From Macrolepiota albuminosa (Eukaryota > Basidiomycota > Agaricomycetes > Agaricales > Agaricaceae): a DNA stretch of 64,000 bases. The notes below the pieces were generated by a model, which saw only the letters and a program-made list of their open reading frames with translations, had not been told where the DNA came from and made no database searches. This document shows, one piece after another, positions 34,820-47,870 of this stretch. The DNA is taken from positions 2,082,197 through 2,146,196 of the forward strand of contig JAMWFC010000009.1 of NCBI GenBank assembly GCA_027475525.1, given 5' to 3'. A program made the translations under genes and the position numbers. The stretch's first letter is position 1; every line of letters starts with the position of its first letter.

Positions 34820-35533
34820 TGTCAGGAGACTCTTTATTTATTTATTTTTTCTTCCTTTGTTCATTTTCTTATTTTTTCTGTCATTCTGTCATCTTACTGC
34901 TTCTATATTGGAACTTATACTCTGGCTGCTTGATAGGTACCTTATTACACCTAAATAGAAAATACATTTAGTATGTTATTGAAGTATGGCAGTGATTAGT
35001 ATATATGTATGTGTGGTATATGTAAGTGATGTACCCTAGTTAATATATAAATGGAACTGGAGACACATGTAATCTAAGTCTAGCTATATACATGTGAGAA
35101 CAAAGAAACCACTAAAGAACCACTTTGTCCTCTGCATCATTATTTGTGGTATAATGAGGCTATAATTCCAACACTCTATTTTTTTAATTCTATCTATTAG
35201 TATTACTTTCAGCCTCTAGGATGCTTTGATTCTCTAGTTATCATTCAGACAAGTGTGGCCCCTTCAACACTGCATATAGATAGCTAAAATAAGCTGGATT
35301 TTTCCTTTCTCACTTTAATCTGACTTTGAAAATCCAGATTTTTCTTGCCTTGCTTATTTAATCATTTATTTAGGCAATTTCTGAGTTTTTAAGAGTTTGT
35401 TGTCCTATACAGTTAATTTTTCATGCTTCTGAGGCCATAAAAGCATCAGTTCTGGCATAGAGAATTTCTAGCCTTGTTCTCTCTAGATCTCCCTTTGTTA
35501 GATGTGTAACTGAGCATAGCTTCTAGAGGTTAC
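34820..35533 (+). repeat. Family B LTR carrying a nested copia-type LTR
   Basis: Starts TGTCAGGAGACTC and runs to GAGGTTAC, where a second LTR begins directly. CAAAG precedes it (34815-34819). The 258-bp segment 34916-35173 interrupts it. Confidence 0.85.
34916..35173 (-). repeat. Nested solo LTR, copia-like (258 bp)
   Basis: On the minus strand it begins TGTTGGAATTATAG and ends AAGTTCCAATA. TTCTA and CTCTA flank it, a 5-bp duplication with one mismatch. Removing it restores the family B LTR. Confidence 0.7.
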
Positions 35534-36044
35534 TGTCAGGAGACTCCTTATTTCTTCTCTCTTTCACTCCTTATTCTTTCATTCTCTCTTTATTCATTTT
35601 CTTATTTCTTCTGTCATTCTTTTACTTTATTGCTTCTATTCTTTTAACACTATTTATTAATACTACTTTCAGTCTTTGAGGTGCTCTAGTTCTTTAGATA
35701 TTATTCAGACAAGTGTGGTCCTTCAGCTCCACATACAAACTGCTTACATAAGCTGGAGTTTGCCTTTCTGACTTTCAAAGTCCAGAGTTTTCCTGTCTTA
35801 TCTGTGCAATTGTTTATTTAGACAATTTTTGAGTTTTTTAAGGTTTTGTTGTCCTGTACAGTTGTTTCTCATGCTTCTGAGGCTCCAGAAGTGTTAGTCC
35901 TGGCATAAAAAATCCCTGGACTTTAGATCTCCAGCTGCTAAATGAGTAGTTATTATGATATCATTAGTATATACTCTAATATATTTTGGATCTCTTTCTG
36001 CTAGCTATGTGACTAAGTCACAGCCTCTAGAGATCACCTTTACA
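35534..36044 (+). repeat. Family B LTR directly abutting the preceding LTR (511 bp)
   Basis: TGTCAGGAGACTCC to CACCTTTACA, in the same orientation and with no spacer from the LTR at 34820. CpG s are largely lost (GCTGGAGTT where 21631-22149 has GCCGGAGTT). Confidence 0.85.
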
Positions 36045-36342
36045 AAGGCATCTTCAGTCCAGGTATGCTATATTGTCTAGTACTTCCTATCAATGACCTA
36101 TAAGTAAGTAAAGGAATAAAGTAACACAAATGTAAAAAAAATCAAATAAGAGGGAAAGAAGGTGCATGTTTATTAAGAAGAGTGAAGCAAATATGTTATG
36201 TATAATATAAATGGTCTGTTAAAATAGTTCAGTTGGGGAAGGTTCAGTGTTTTAAGTACCAAATCTTGTGTATAAACATAGTTCAAATAGTAGTCTAGTA
36301 TCTTAAGTATCTGAATCTTGTATATAAACATAGTGGATGTAG

Positions 36343-36485
36343 TCCACTCTAGACATGTTTTCTCTGGATTTCTCTCTGTCAGATGAGTAGTTGTTATAAT
36401 ATTGTTAGTATATATTCTAATAGACATTAGATCTTCCTATACTAGCCATGTAATTGAGCTATAGCCTCCAGAGGTTGCTTTTACA
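36343..36485 (+). repeat. Family B LTR, 3' end fragment
   Basis: Matches the last about 140 bp of the family (CTAGACATGTTTTCTCTGG to GCTTTTACA). Confidence 0.7.
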
Positions 36486-38034
36486 GTCACTCTTATAGCA
36501 CAGAGTAACCTTCATTGTGTAAAGTCCTTGGTACTCTAAATCATCATGCATAATGTATAAAATTCTGACTCAATTAGTGGGAAAAATTACTGGTTTATGC
36601 ATTTTAGTTCTATATTTATATCAAAAATGCTTGTTAGTCAAGAAGAAAGTTGTCACATACTGAATAAATGACATGTATTTGCTGTTGCTAAGATCTAGTA
36701 GTCTTTGCAAGTTGTATAATCATTTTTTAACTTGATAAATTCTCCAATCTTCTGCTTGGGTCTTGGCACTTTAAGTTATTGCTTTGAATAGTAAGTTTTG
36801 GCTATTTTCTTGTAATAGTTTGGATTCTTTCACTATTTCTAGATTGTCAGGGAGTTTAGTGAGCTCATTAGCACTTACAGTATAAAATGTAGTTGGCACC
36901 TAATAAAGATTAGGTTGATACAGAATAATAGGATGTAGCCAAGTGAAGAGAGGCCAATTTTTTCTAAGTAATAATACAAGTAGCTGTATGATATGGATAA
37001 ATCCATGCAAGCAATCAATCCAATTATTAAAAACTTTGTTGTTGATCATCTGGTGCTGTGTCATCAGACTAATAAGATTGGCAGAATAGTTTATCCAGTT
37101 TATAGAAAAACTTTGTTGTTGATCATCTGGTGCTGTGTCATCAGACTAATAAGATTGGCAGAATAGTTTATCCAGTTTATAGAAAGCACTTTTCATATGT
37201 ATCAACTCAAAATAAAACATAAGAATTGTTACCACCAGCAACTTATATTTGTTAAAAATTGAATATCTAAGTTTTTCAGCATTACTTTGATATAGCACAC
37301 ATTGATTTTGACAATCAAATTTCAAATCAACTTTGCTTTACAAAGGTGCTGCTATAGTTTTCTGCTTATATGATGCCTATAAAACACTGCCTGATTCTAG
37401 AGACTAAGTGTAGTCTCTAGCATTTTATCAAGTATTAAGACAATTTGCTCAATCAGAGTTAATAAATCCTGTCAGCAAAATAAAAGGCCTATTTGAACAT
37501 AGTTTCATTTTTTTTATCTCTTTTAAATTAGCAAAGTATCTGTATTGCTGCATTTCAATGTGTTATTAAATAAAAATCAAAGTTTTAACTGAATTGCTAG
37601 ACTGCATACTATATATCTAGCCTTGAAATATGATCAGCCAGATCAATCTTCTGATCAAGCTTAGAGTAATCTGTTTGTTGTAGCTTCAAGCCTGGCTTTA
37701 TAGATAAGGACAGAACATTGGCATCTTTTTGTCTAAATTGAGAGATTAGGCTATTGATAGTTGGTATTTGTGAAAAATAAACTGCACAGTTCTCTCTATC
37801 TCAATCTCTAGCAATCTCTACAATCTGCCTTGGTAAGCTTAAATCCAAAATTGTTTAGGTCTCCTGTAATTGAAATTTGAAGTGCATGTTTACTTCTTTG
37901 AAGCTTACAATTGATAAGAAATTATCAATATAAACAGCTTCAATAACTGTTTTATGATTAGATTTCTTATAGTAAATGCTGATAATACTCAAATTCAGCT
38001 AAGTGCACTATTACTAGTATAACTTTCTCCCAAC
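36486..38034. other. AT-rich sequence, no gene; includes a 77-bp-period duplication
   Basis: No coding signature. 37029-37108 equals 37106-37185 (period 77; locus 4 of six). Confidence 0.5.
37029..37185. repeat. Exact tandem duplication, period 77 bp (locus 4)
   Basis: Two copies of a 77-bp unit with three extra matching bases, in otherwise unique AT-rich DNA. Confidence 0.9.
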
Positions 38035-38100
38035 TACTAAGATTCATTCCATTCTGTTACTATTGACCTAAGTGAAGATAGACTTCCAGGGTCCCTTACA
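38035..38100 (+). repeat. LTR 3' segment, left end of decayed chromovirus 2
   Basis: This segment (ACTAAGATTCATTCCATTCTG to CCCTTACA) recurs at 43586-43651 after the element's integrase. The full LTR length could not be set because upstream sequence is too diverged. Confidence 0.55.
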
Positions 38101-38599
38101 CTTTTTTTTTGAATCAAACAAAGTGGTCTTGGAAATACAGTTGCTGCTTGCAAAGACTTTGTACTTTGAGTTCTTCTGTGCTTCTTGACTGACAGCTGTT
38201 GGTCACTTGAACACTCTGGGGTTTTGCTTCTGCAGATAGGGACTGAGATCAGTCCTGCTTGTAGTAGTTTATCAATTTGACTAGGTATAAAAAGGGGGGT
38301 CAGAATGGCTGCCTCTTCATGCTCTCTTGTGGTCAACTCCCATGTGGAAGTTAACTTTGACAATCTGGCTCACACTTGTTTGCAGAAAATCTTGGGCAAT
38401 GTTCTCAATCTCATTCCATGTCTTGCTCTTGCTCCTGTTTACCAGACTCATCTTGAAGGTCTTCACCTGTCACAAATTTACTGATGCCATTATTGGAGAT
38501 AGTACCCTAGGTAGATCTGTTCTCATGTATGACTTCTTTCTTGCCCCTACCATGCTCCTCCTTGTCCTCATGTTCTTCAGATTCTTCCAATGAATTTTC

Positions 38600-40076
38600 T
38601 TGCTCCTCTTCTGTGCATCTACCATGTCCATATTCAAAACCAACCTGTATATGGCAGAAGTAATGCAGGTTCTATTGGGACATGCATTAGTAATTAGTAA
38701 AGGATCAATTGGACCTCAACAATTGGAGGTATTTGAGTATAGCTGTAGGCATTCCTTCAGTCATAAAGAAATGGAGGAGGAAAAGCAAGTGGAAAGAGTT
38801 ATGTACAATACTGATTTGCCCACTGTACAGGAACAAGGTCAATTTGAAGTTACTCACCTTCTTAGTCTTTCTAGCCCGTCTTCAAGAAATAGTCTTGTCC
38901 ACCAATTGGGCATGGGAGGTTTCACATATATTGTTGAAGAAGCAGGCAGACAATGAAAGTTTTGAAGTCTGGATTAGCATGTTGAGAAAGGCAAACAACA
39001 TCCTTGTTATGCTCCCCATTTCTATATTTCCCTCAAGAAGGTATGTCATCACATTTAATTACATTGTCAGGATGATGTTCAAAGGGAATACACACTCAGT
39101 AACAAGGACAACTGCTATGACAAAATCTCTGATCTCAACCAATGGCTCTGTACAGTCTTAGATATTGACAAGATCATTGCATCACAAAAGGCCCAGATTA
39201 GTAAACACTTAGCAGATTTGATCACAGTTGCTAGTAAAACTCAACTCAAAAATATCACAAATAATATCAAATTGACTGGGCAGATGGTGGACTTAAAACA
39301 ACCCCCATAAGCATGGTGTCTGCAACTCCATGTGTCAATGTTTATGCTTTAAACACTGAAGAACATCAGATCCTTGATGATCACTGCAGATGTTATCAGT
39401 GCCATCACCTATATGTAGATCATTGCACAGCTGCCTGTCTGGACAAGGAACAGGCACTAAAATTGGAAGAGTAAAACAAGTGACACTTGATGCCTGAGTT
39501 CACTTTAGCAGTGCAAAAGGAGTATGTAAAGAGTAAGGCCAAGGCAATGGCAGTAGGATCAAGAGGGCCTGCTGTGTCAGTAACTGTTGTAGCAGTTTTT
39601 GAGGAATCATCAGAGGAGAGGGATAGTAGTGACATGGGTATTGAGTACATGCTTCCCCTACATCTCACATACTTCTGTTTTGTCTTGGAGCTTTCCATTG
39701 CTCTAACTAGAGTAGAAAGGCTCTTATTGACACCAGTGCCCTCCCAGCCTTGATCTCTATAATGCTTGTGAATAAACTTGGCCTCTTGACTTGACAACTT
39801 TGTTGCCCACTTTCAGTTTCTGGCACTTTCACTTTAGGAAATAAGAATGACTCAAAATTTTTAACACAATATGTAAAACTTGTAATTATATTGCTATGCA
39901 TTCAATGGCACTCTAAATCTCAAATTTTCATTGTCTATCCAAACCTTTATTTGGAACTTATTTTGAGGTTGGACTTTGTAAAGAGAAACAGCTTAGTTAT
40001 TGATCTGGAAGGGAACATGGTTATTGATAAGAAGATGAGATTTGATTCATTAGAAGAATACAATAACAAATGAACA
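38600..40076 (+). pseudogene. Chromovirus 2: gag and protease remnants
   Basis: Frames around 38700-39480 read as a decayed gag, ending in a Cys/His cluster (CYQCHHLYVDHCTAAC) in zinc-knuckle position. 39487-40076 holds a retroviral-type aspartic protease remnant: a segment before VNKLGLLT, then SKSQIFIVYPNLYLELIL and LDFVKRNSLVIDLEGN. Stops and frame changes are frequent. It is separated from the RT part by a solo LTR at 40172-40691. Confidence 0.6.
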
Positions 40077-40171
40077 TTGATATCAGAGTTAACAAGGTCA
40101 AAAGGAGAGGAGCTGGCTGGTAAATCTCAGCTGAAGAAAATAAATGCAAGGATGAAGCAACAATATCAAAC

Positions 40172-40691
40172 TGTAAGGGTGACCTCTAGAGGCTGTGGCT
40201 CAGTCACACAGCTGGCAGAGGGAGATCCAAAGTGTATTAGAGTATGTACTGACAATATCATAATAACTACTCACCTGGCAGAGGGAGATCTGAAGAGAAC
40301 AAGTCTAGGGATTTCCTATGCCAGGTTGGATGCTTCTGGGGCTTCAGAAGCATGGGAAACAACTGTACAGTACAACAAAACCTTAAAAACTTGAAAATTG
40401 ACTAACCAAACAACTGTGCAAACAAGGCAGGAAAACTCCGGACTTTAGAAGTCAGAAAGGCAAACTCTGGCTTATATAAGCAGTCTGGAAGTGGTGCTGA
40501 AGGGCTCACACTTGTCTGAATGGTAGCTAAAGAACCAGAGCATCTCAAGGGCTGAGAGTAGTACTAACAGATAGTGTTGAAAGAATAAAAACAGTAAAAT
40601 GAAATTAATGTCAGAAGAAATAAGAGAATGAATGAAGGAAGAGTGAAGAGATAAGGAGTGAGAAAAGGAAGAAATGAGGAGTCCTCTGACA
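40172..40691 (-). repeat. Family B solo LTR with target duplication CAAAC (520 bp)
   Basis: Reverse-orientation copy starting TGTAAGGGTGACC and ending GTCCTCTGACA. CAAAC at 40167-40171 and 40692-40696 flanks it. It is inserted between protease and RT of chromovirus 2. Confidence 0.93.
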
Positions 40692-40739
40692 CAAACTCAA
40701 TTTCTACTAAATATTCTACATACTAGTAAACTGCCTATG

Positions 40740-43370
40740 AGTGTGTACCACCATATACAGGTGAAGCTCCTCACTAAAATAACAGTTGCTCAATCATACT
40801 TGTGTCTACAAAAGTACTATGAAGGGTAGAAAACCCTGATTAATCAACATGAAAAGGCTGGCAGAATTCACCCTTTGTTGTCACAATATACTAGTCCTTC
40901 TTTTGTGATCTCAAAAGCTAACTCTTTGGTTTTATCATAATGGGTAAACTATCAATAGCTGAATGCAATCACAGTTCTGGATAATTTCTTGTTATCTCAG
41001 ATAAATGACATATTGGCAAATTGCACTTGACCAGACACATGTTTCTGAAGAAAAATCAATGTGACAAATGCCTTTTTTCAGACTCTTATGCACTCTGATG
41101 ACATCAAGTACACTGCAATATTAACACTCTTCAGGCTTTGGGAGTGGGTAGTAATGCTGATGGGGTAGTAATGCTGATGGAGTTGAGGAACATACCTGTG
41201 ACACAACAGCAACAGATCACCCTGGCTCTACAGGACTATATCAGAAGAATCTGTCATGTTTATCTTGATGATAATATGATATAGTCAAAGATGCTCTAGA
41301 AGCATAAGAAAAATGTACAGAAAATTTTGGAAGTTTTGCAAAGTAACCTGTTTTATATAGATATCAACTTTTTAGAATATTGTATCTCAGAGAAGGAGAT
41401 CAAGGCAGATGTGACAAAGGTGGAAAAGATTTTTAATTGGCTGCAACTAAGGAGGGCAAAGCATGTGCATCAATTTTTGGGATTGGTTTGATATATCACT
41501 GCTTTTTTGCCTGTGCTTGCAGAGCATACATTAGTGCTGACTCTGTTGACAAAAAAGGAGTTTAATATGATGTTGCCACTCTGGATAAAAGAGCATAAGA
41601 TGGCTTTCAAAGGAACTAAGCAATTGGTGGTGAGCAGAGATTGCTTGACAACAATCAACCATCAAGATCCAAAATTCAACAAAATCTTTATCACTCATGA
41701 TGCAAGCAAGCAATAAATGGGGGCAGTTTTAGCCTCTGAGAAGATGTGGAAGTCAGCATGGCCTGTTGCATTCAATTTGAGACAACTAATGCCAGCAGAG
41801 AAAAACTATCCCATGCACAAATATGAAATGCTCACCATTGTCCAGGCTTTACACAAATGAAGAACAGATTTATTGGGATTACATCTTGAGGTATACATCA
41901 ATTACAAGATGTTGAAAAATTTTGATATGTAGTGAGACCTATCAAAGTGTCAAGCATGGTGGATAAAGTACTTAGTGCAATATGACTATACTATTCATTA
42001 TATCAAAGGTGAAGAAAATATAGTTGCAAATGCCTTTTTGAGACTTCCTGACAGGGACATTGAAATAGCAGTAACTTTGACATTTGAGACAGAAGAAGAC
42101 ATAGTAGACCTGATAAAGGAGAGATATAAAGTAGATGCTTAGTTATTTTGAGGGAGATAAAACATATGTGTCCTTGCATTATTCTTATTACTAGCTAAAT
42201 ATAAGACAAGATCTAATCAAAAGTTACATAATATTGTGCATAGAATGTCAGCAGAATAACTGGTGGGACTCTTGCATCCTCTTTCTATTCTGGAATGCTG
42301 TTTTAGATCAGTAACTTTAGGCTTTGTAGGTCACTTACCTGTGAATGAAGGCTTTGACAAGTTCTGCTCAATGACTTGCTATGTGAGGGCAGAAATTCAG
42401 ATTTCTCCTTGCAAGATGACTCAAACAAGGGAAAGATTTTATTAAAATATTTTTTAGAGACTGATATTGTGAAAACAGCCTGCTGTATGAAATTATTATG
42501 GATTAAGATACCTTATTTGCATTGGTTAAACACAAGATGTCCACCTCATTTCATCTGCAAATAGACAGCATGTCAGAATGATCAGACAAAACAATAGTTC
42601 AATGTATTTGTTTCCATATTAATTGACTACAGATAGGATAGGTCAAAGCTCTTCTCTGCATCAGGTTTTGGATGATGAATACTATCAATTCTTCTATAGA
42701 GAGTACTTGCCTTTTCAACTCAAGTTAGGTTTTTTCTCTTAGATGCTTCCTCTCTATATCCATCTCCACTATATGATACTCCCACTAAAGATTTGATGTT
42801 ATATGCCTTGATGGAGATTGAAGAAAATTTTTTAGATGCAATAGACAACTTAATAATAGCAAAAACAAACAAAGCTTACCATGCAAGCAGCTATCACATA
42901 GCAGAAATTCCATATAAAGTAGAGACAAAGTTATGTTGTCTACTGTTAATCAACAATAGAAGTACATGCAAAAAAGGGACAGGAGATTTGCACAGTTTAT
43001 GTCTAGGCAGGACAGCCCTTTTGTTGTTTTAGAAGGTTTCCTGACATGTCAGAATATGTTTTGGACTTGCCAAAAACAATGAACATTACCAATAAATTCT
43101 ATGCCAATCTCTTGTCACCTCATGTTTCTAATGACAATATATTGTTCTCTACATGATGCCTCAAAATGCCAGGCTCTATTGTCACAGAGGATAGACAGGA
43201 AGAACATTTTATTGATTATATTCTAGATGAGCAAAGATGGGGTCATAATATGCAATATCTTGATTGTTGGCAAGGTTATGGGCCAGACCATGACAAATGG
43301 AAAAGTAAAAAGGAGATAGAAGATATGGTGGCATTGAATGAATGAGAAAAGAAGGAGGAGCTAGGAAGAT
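40740..43370 (+). pseudogene. Chromovirus 2: RT, RNase H, integrase and chromodomain remnants
   Basis: RT blocks are visible (SPSFVIPKANPL near 40880; ICHVYLDD ending at 41272; FLGLV near 41480), then the RT-RNase H linker (LVVSRDCLTTINHQDP near 41620), RNase H (ITHDAS near 41690; KNYPMHKYEML near 41800; YDYTIHYIKGE near 41980), integrase core (LPVNEGFDKF near 42340; PCKMTQT near 42410) and a chromodomain (MQYLDCWQGYGPDHDKW near 43250). Many in-frame stops make it dead. It belongs to a chromovirus lineage different from the young element. Confidence 0.85.
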
Positions 43371-43585
43371 AGTGGATTTTTTTTAGAAGTATGGATAAGT
43401 GTAAGCATGCTACTTACAGAAGTACAAAAGATTCAACTTTCCATTGACACAACATCAACCATCTGAGCTGGGGCCAAGCCAGGGCACAATCAATGGCTCA
43501 CTTAGGATCAAACAGGAAATGGAACCTTATTCTGAATTGGTATATAGCTAGGAGAATGTATTTTTAAGATCAATTTTTTCCTGAA

Positions 43586-43651
43586 TACTAAGATTTGTTC
43601 TATTCTGTTACCATCAACTTAAGTGAAAACAGACTCCTGGGATCCCTTACA
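43586..43651 (+). repeat. LTR 3' segment, right end of decayed chromovirus 2
   Basis: Copy of 38035-38100 (ACTAAGATTTGTTCTATTCTG to CCCTTACA), placed about 220 bp after the chromodomain. Confidence 0.55.
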
Positions 43652-43816
43652 AATGAGTATAGAAGCAGAAGTTATAGCAATATCAAGACTACTGTAATAA
43701 GATGCTGAATACAAGCTAAATACCCCAATGTAATTGAGGTCTGAGCAGCTCAGATGAGATCTGATGCTAGACTCCATGTGGCTAGTCTTGTGTAGTGTAT
43801 GATATAAGTATGGGTA

Positions 43817-44238
43817 TGGTGCTGAGATGTGGGCCAGTAGAGCATCTTAGAGGCTGAAAGTAGTACTAATTGTTGCAATTAAATACACAAAGATTCAAGA
43901 CCACTACAAGCATCAAAGAGACCAAAAATCCTTGTCCAAGCTTTGGCCATTGAACATAAAGATAATAGCAGACAGCAAGTATATAGACTAGACATAGACA
44001 CAGTCACACTCAGCAGATTACACTAAAGATTGAAGGTCAGTTACTAATTTACCTTTACATTACTATGTTATTATTATAGATAAGAACTCACAGTATATTA
44101 TCTATAGGTATTCACTTTTAACACTAATAGATAGAGTTGAAAGAATAGAAGCAGTAAAGTGAAAGAATAAAAGAAGGAGTAAAGAAATGAATGAAGAAAA
44201 AAGAAAGAAATAAGGAGTGAAAGAGGAGTTCTCTAATA
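43817..44238 (-). repeat. Family B LTR fragment interrupted by a nested LTR
   Basis: The U3 part of the family in reverse (CATCTTAGAGGCTGAAAG to GGAGTTCTCTAATA), split by the insertion at 43871-44123. Confidence 0.75.
43871..44123 (+). repeat. Nested solo LTR with target duplication CTAAT (253 bp)
   Basis: Starts TGTTGCAATTAAATAC and ends CTTTTAACA. CTAAT at 43866-43870 and 44124-44128 flanks it perfectly. The sequence differs from the nested LTR at 34916, so it is another family. Confidence 0.85.
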
Positions 44239-44394
44239 CTTTCACTACCTTGTGTAAAATATCTTTCTTTTACATACTACTTGTAGGACTAAAATTGTAT
44301 TTCAATCTGGTTCCATTGTGTGATCTAAGGCTTTGAAATTATTTCATACTGCTAAAAATTTAAAACTGGACAGTGAAGAAGAGAAATTGAAGTC

Positions 44395-44638
44395 TGTCAG
44401 GAAACTCCTTAGTTCTTCTGTTATTCTCTTGCTTTACTATTTCTGTTCTTTCAACACTATCTATTAACACTGCTTTCAGCTTTTGAGGTGCTCTGGTTCC
44501 TCAACTATCATTCAGACAAGTGTGGGGCCTTCAATACCATATACAGACCACTTGCATAAACCAGAGTTTGCCCCTTATTTGTGCAATTGTTTATATAGGC
44601 AATTTTTGAGTTTTTAGGGTTTTGTTGTCCTGTATAGT
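44395..44638 (+). repeat. Family B LTR, 5' half
   Basis: TGTCAGGAAACTCC through GGTTTTGTTGTCCTGTATAG; the 3' half is missing. Confidence 0.75.
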
Positions 44639-46524
44639 ATCAGTAGCCTAGAGATAGTAGCAAATAGCAGGCATCTTAGTAAGCAAAGGCTCAGCAACCC
44701 TCAGGAAGTGAATTGTTTAGACTGGCAGTTTATTATAATCCTCTATCTTTCAGAATACTATATTTTGAAAAGTACTTTTATTTTAGCAAATCCATTAACA
44801 TCAAACTAGTGTGAAAACTGCATAAGTTTCTGAGCTCTCAAACAAAGCCCCAAACACAAAGTAATACTTAAACAAGTGCTACACTGTTTTTCTAGGTATA
44901 AATCAAAATTTGTTCTCCATATTATTCAGCAGACACTGAGGCAATTTTGTTTGCTGTCTTCCTAGTTTCACAAATACAGCTCAATAGGTTATAGGCAACT
45001 TTTGTGGACAATTTTAGCATGTTCTGGGTTACTAGACCAACTCTCTTCAAGTTTTCTCAATTCTAGCTTGTCACATTGGCACTATCTGAGGTTTTTTGCC
45101 TGGCATTGACAATCATCATTTTTCATTGCTAAAGTTGTTTTCTATGATGTTGCTCACATTTCTGTCAAATCCTTTCATAGACACTTGGTCATCTGCACTG
45201 CATGGTCCACCTATCTCAAATTTTGACTCAACAGTCATTTTGCCTGCTCATCTGACCCCAGTTGTTCATTTTTCTACCTCTGGTCATGATCCTCCCTACA
45301 TATGTTCTCTTCTTTTTCAGATTCTGCAAATACATTTGTTTCTTCTGCATATAATTATGATTGCAAACATTCTTGCATATATCAACCTTTTGTTTCCTCT
45401 TCTTCTCCTTTTAATCATGCACATAATATATATACAGCTCAATTCATCAATACTGCTTCAAATGTTCAGTCTTATATTTCAATTTCAAATTGTAATAATT
45501 GTCCTTATTTTTCTTCTTTTTCTTGTACAAATCCTGTTCCACCTTCCTTTAATTCTTCTTCATATCATGTACTACAGTTACCTCAATTCTTTAACCCTCC
45601 AGTCACTTCAAATAACTCAAATACACCTCCATTGAATTTTGCATATGCAAATTGTCATCTTCCACCTGTATACAATACTTCCTCTTTTCCTTCACTATTT
45701 CTACATCCTGCCCCTGTTCCAATTCTTTCTTCTTTTCATTCTCCCTTGATGGCTTCTTCAATTTCTCATTGTTCCTTGATCTCTCCTTTTATTCCTCAAC
45801 AACAAAGATCAGATACTACATTGATAAGACTCCACACAGAGTAGGTGCATCAACAGCAGGCTCAGTACCAGCTCCAAACCCCTTGCTGCATTAGTTCTGA
45901 ACTTGGCATGCATGATTTATTCATCTTAGGCCATACCTAATAGCCACGCATGGCAAGCAATAGTTCTAATCAGTGATAGCACCAGCAGCTGGAATAACAG
46001 GTGGCAGTTGGCATCACTTTATTAGCATATGGTACCACTAGCCAGTAGCAGCACTTACAACTTGAAATGATGGTATTTTTCCATGACTAGCAGCCTGACA
46101 TTTCACCTTAGCATTTGACATGCTTGGCACCCTCTCTCAGTTTAGACAGACAGCATGTTAACTTTTCAATATTTAGTTTAATGCCTAGCATTCACTTACA
46201 TTCTTTTCAGTTCACCACTCTTTGGTGATGCTTAGCCACTTAGCGGCAGTAAACTCTTTTTACTATAAATATTTACTATCGTCACAAGTTAGCACACAGA
46301 ACAGAGTACCTAATTAACACCTCGCTTCTGCTCAGTTCACCTCACAGTTTAGATTTCTTTTGTGCTGACTTAGTTCAAAGTCACTAATTGTCTGGATACT
46401 TCTAGCCTGCTTGCCACAGTTACACATACAGAACCTATGTGCCTTGCACTTATAGCATGCATCACACAGCTTAGTTGTCACTACGCCTCTAGTTCTCTGC
46501 CACATTTTTTGCTGCACTTCACTC
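44639..46524. other. Pyrimidine-rich DNA with two overlapping ORFs, no recognised gene
   Basis: 45096-45635 and 45302-45844 are open on the plus strand (about 180 codons each), giving hydrophobic or Ser/Asn/Pro/Phe-rich products. A T/C-rich strand alone produces such frames, so I do not call them genes. 46444-46526 (minus) encodes a Cys-containing stretch (TTKLCDACYKCKAHRF) whose homologue lies near 60540-60640. Confidence 0.4.
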
Positions 46525-47870
46525 ACATTTATTCTGTTCTTTATCTAGGTGCACAAACTTCTTCAAAATAAATAACATCAATATATATGGTTGATACCTT
46601 TTAAATAATTTCACAACTTGTATAGCTTTGTAAAATTTGAAAAGATCAACAACAGGCTGTACTGAGGCATTACAAAGAGCAGGAAGTGATGTTGCAACCT
46701 TGATTTTGTTCAATGTAAGACTATTGGCAATTTGTGCTTTGTGACAAGCAACAACTTGAATGCTTTTTGGCATAAAAATGTTTAAGAATGCATTAAATGC
46801 CAACATCTGCTGGTTGAAAATTCCCCATACCTGTAGCTATTTAAGTTCCAGGTATAGTGGAATAGCCAAAATCTAAACTCACATTTAGCAGGCACAAAAA
46901 TAAAAAAAAACATTTGGGTGCTTGTTAAAAACATATATGTGAAACTCTAGGCTAATATGAACAGAATAGCAATCAATGAGAAGGATTGACTTCTGATCTG
47001 CAGAAAGCTTGTAGATTTTAATGATTGACTTCACATATGAGAGTAGAATGTCAAGCATCTATTCTTTTATTGTTTTCAATATACTGAAGTGGCTTGTTTT
47101 TTTGGAGCTATTAGCTGCAACAAATTGAATTCCAAGATCAATAGCCTTGTTATATCCTGATGCTTGAGGCAATAGAAATGATGTCTTGGGTTTTCAGAAG
47201 AATATTGCCAGCAGCTAATGTTGCAACACATAAGGTGTATACATACTTCTCATCAGAGGCAGCAGTTTCAACATGTCTAGCACCTTTATCATGATATGTC
47301 TTGTTGTAAGACATCAGAACAAAAATCCCTGTTTGATCTATATTGATCAGGAGTTTGAGTAGAATCTCATAGAAAACTGTGAGATGAATGATTCAGAATG
47401 CACATCATTTATATAGCTTAGCTATGTTATTAGAAACATGACTCTCCACATGTGTGCCATGCTGTACAGTCTAGTTCATGGCATTTTTGAAAAAAAAATA
47501 ACCAATATAATGCTGAAAGCAGATTCTTGCTCAGTCAAATGAAAGAAGATACTAAGATAAAACTGAACTGACTTCAGCATATTTGAAAGTTTTCAAGAGT
47601 TCAGGTTTTCTAGCTTTAATCATAGCTAATGCAATAAAGCAACCAAGCATTTGACTAACAGTTAAATTAGACTCCTGTAAATTCTTCAGCTGTTTTTTGA
47701 TTTCCTTGGCAATCTCAGAGTGTAATGCCAAAATACCTACATACCTATTTTCTGCAAGTGTGTGACACCATTCAATATTCTTCACAGTTTGTTTTAACCA
47801 TTGCTTCTTTGTTTTCAAAATCCATTTCTAAACTGTTCTTCTATGCAGACACCCATATAATTTATGCTGC
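46525..47870 (-). pseudogene. Pogo-like DDE transposase remnant
   Basis: Read on the minus strand: a helical N-terminal segment (ENRYVGILALHSEIAKEIKK near 47740), then a DDE core with NIDQTGIFVL (first Asp, near 47330), KYVYTLCVATLAAGNI (near 47240), SILLIDCYSVHISLEF (second Asp, near 47010) and LPALCNASVQPVV (near 46660). This order fits CENP-B/pogo-type (DDE_1) transposases of basidiomycetes. Stops and frameshifts occur throughout. Confidence 0.65.

Noticed and set aside
41145..41185. Short repeat GGTAGTAATGCTGATGG twice
   Set aside because: A small 18-bp local duplication in the decayed RT region, with no further meaning visible.
45302..45844. 180-codon ORF rich in Ser, Asn, Pro and Phe
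   Set aside because: The T/C-rich strand alone explains an open frame. Another equally long frame overlaps it and no domain is visible.
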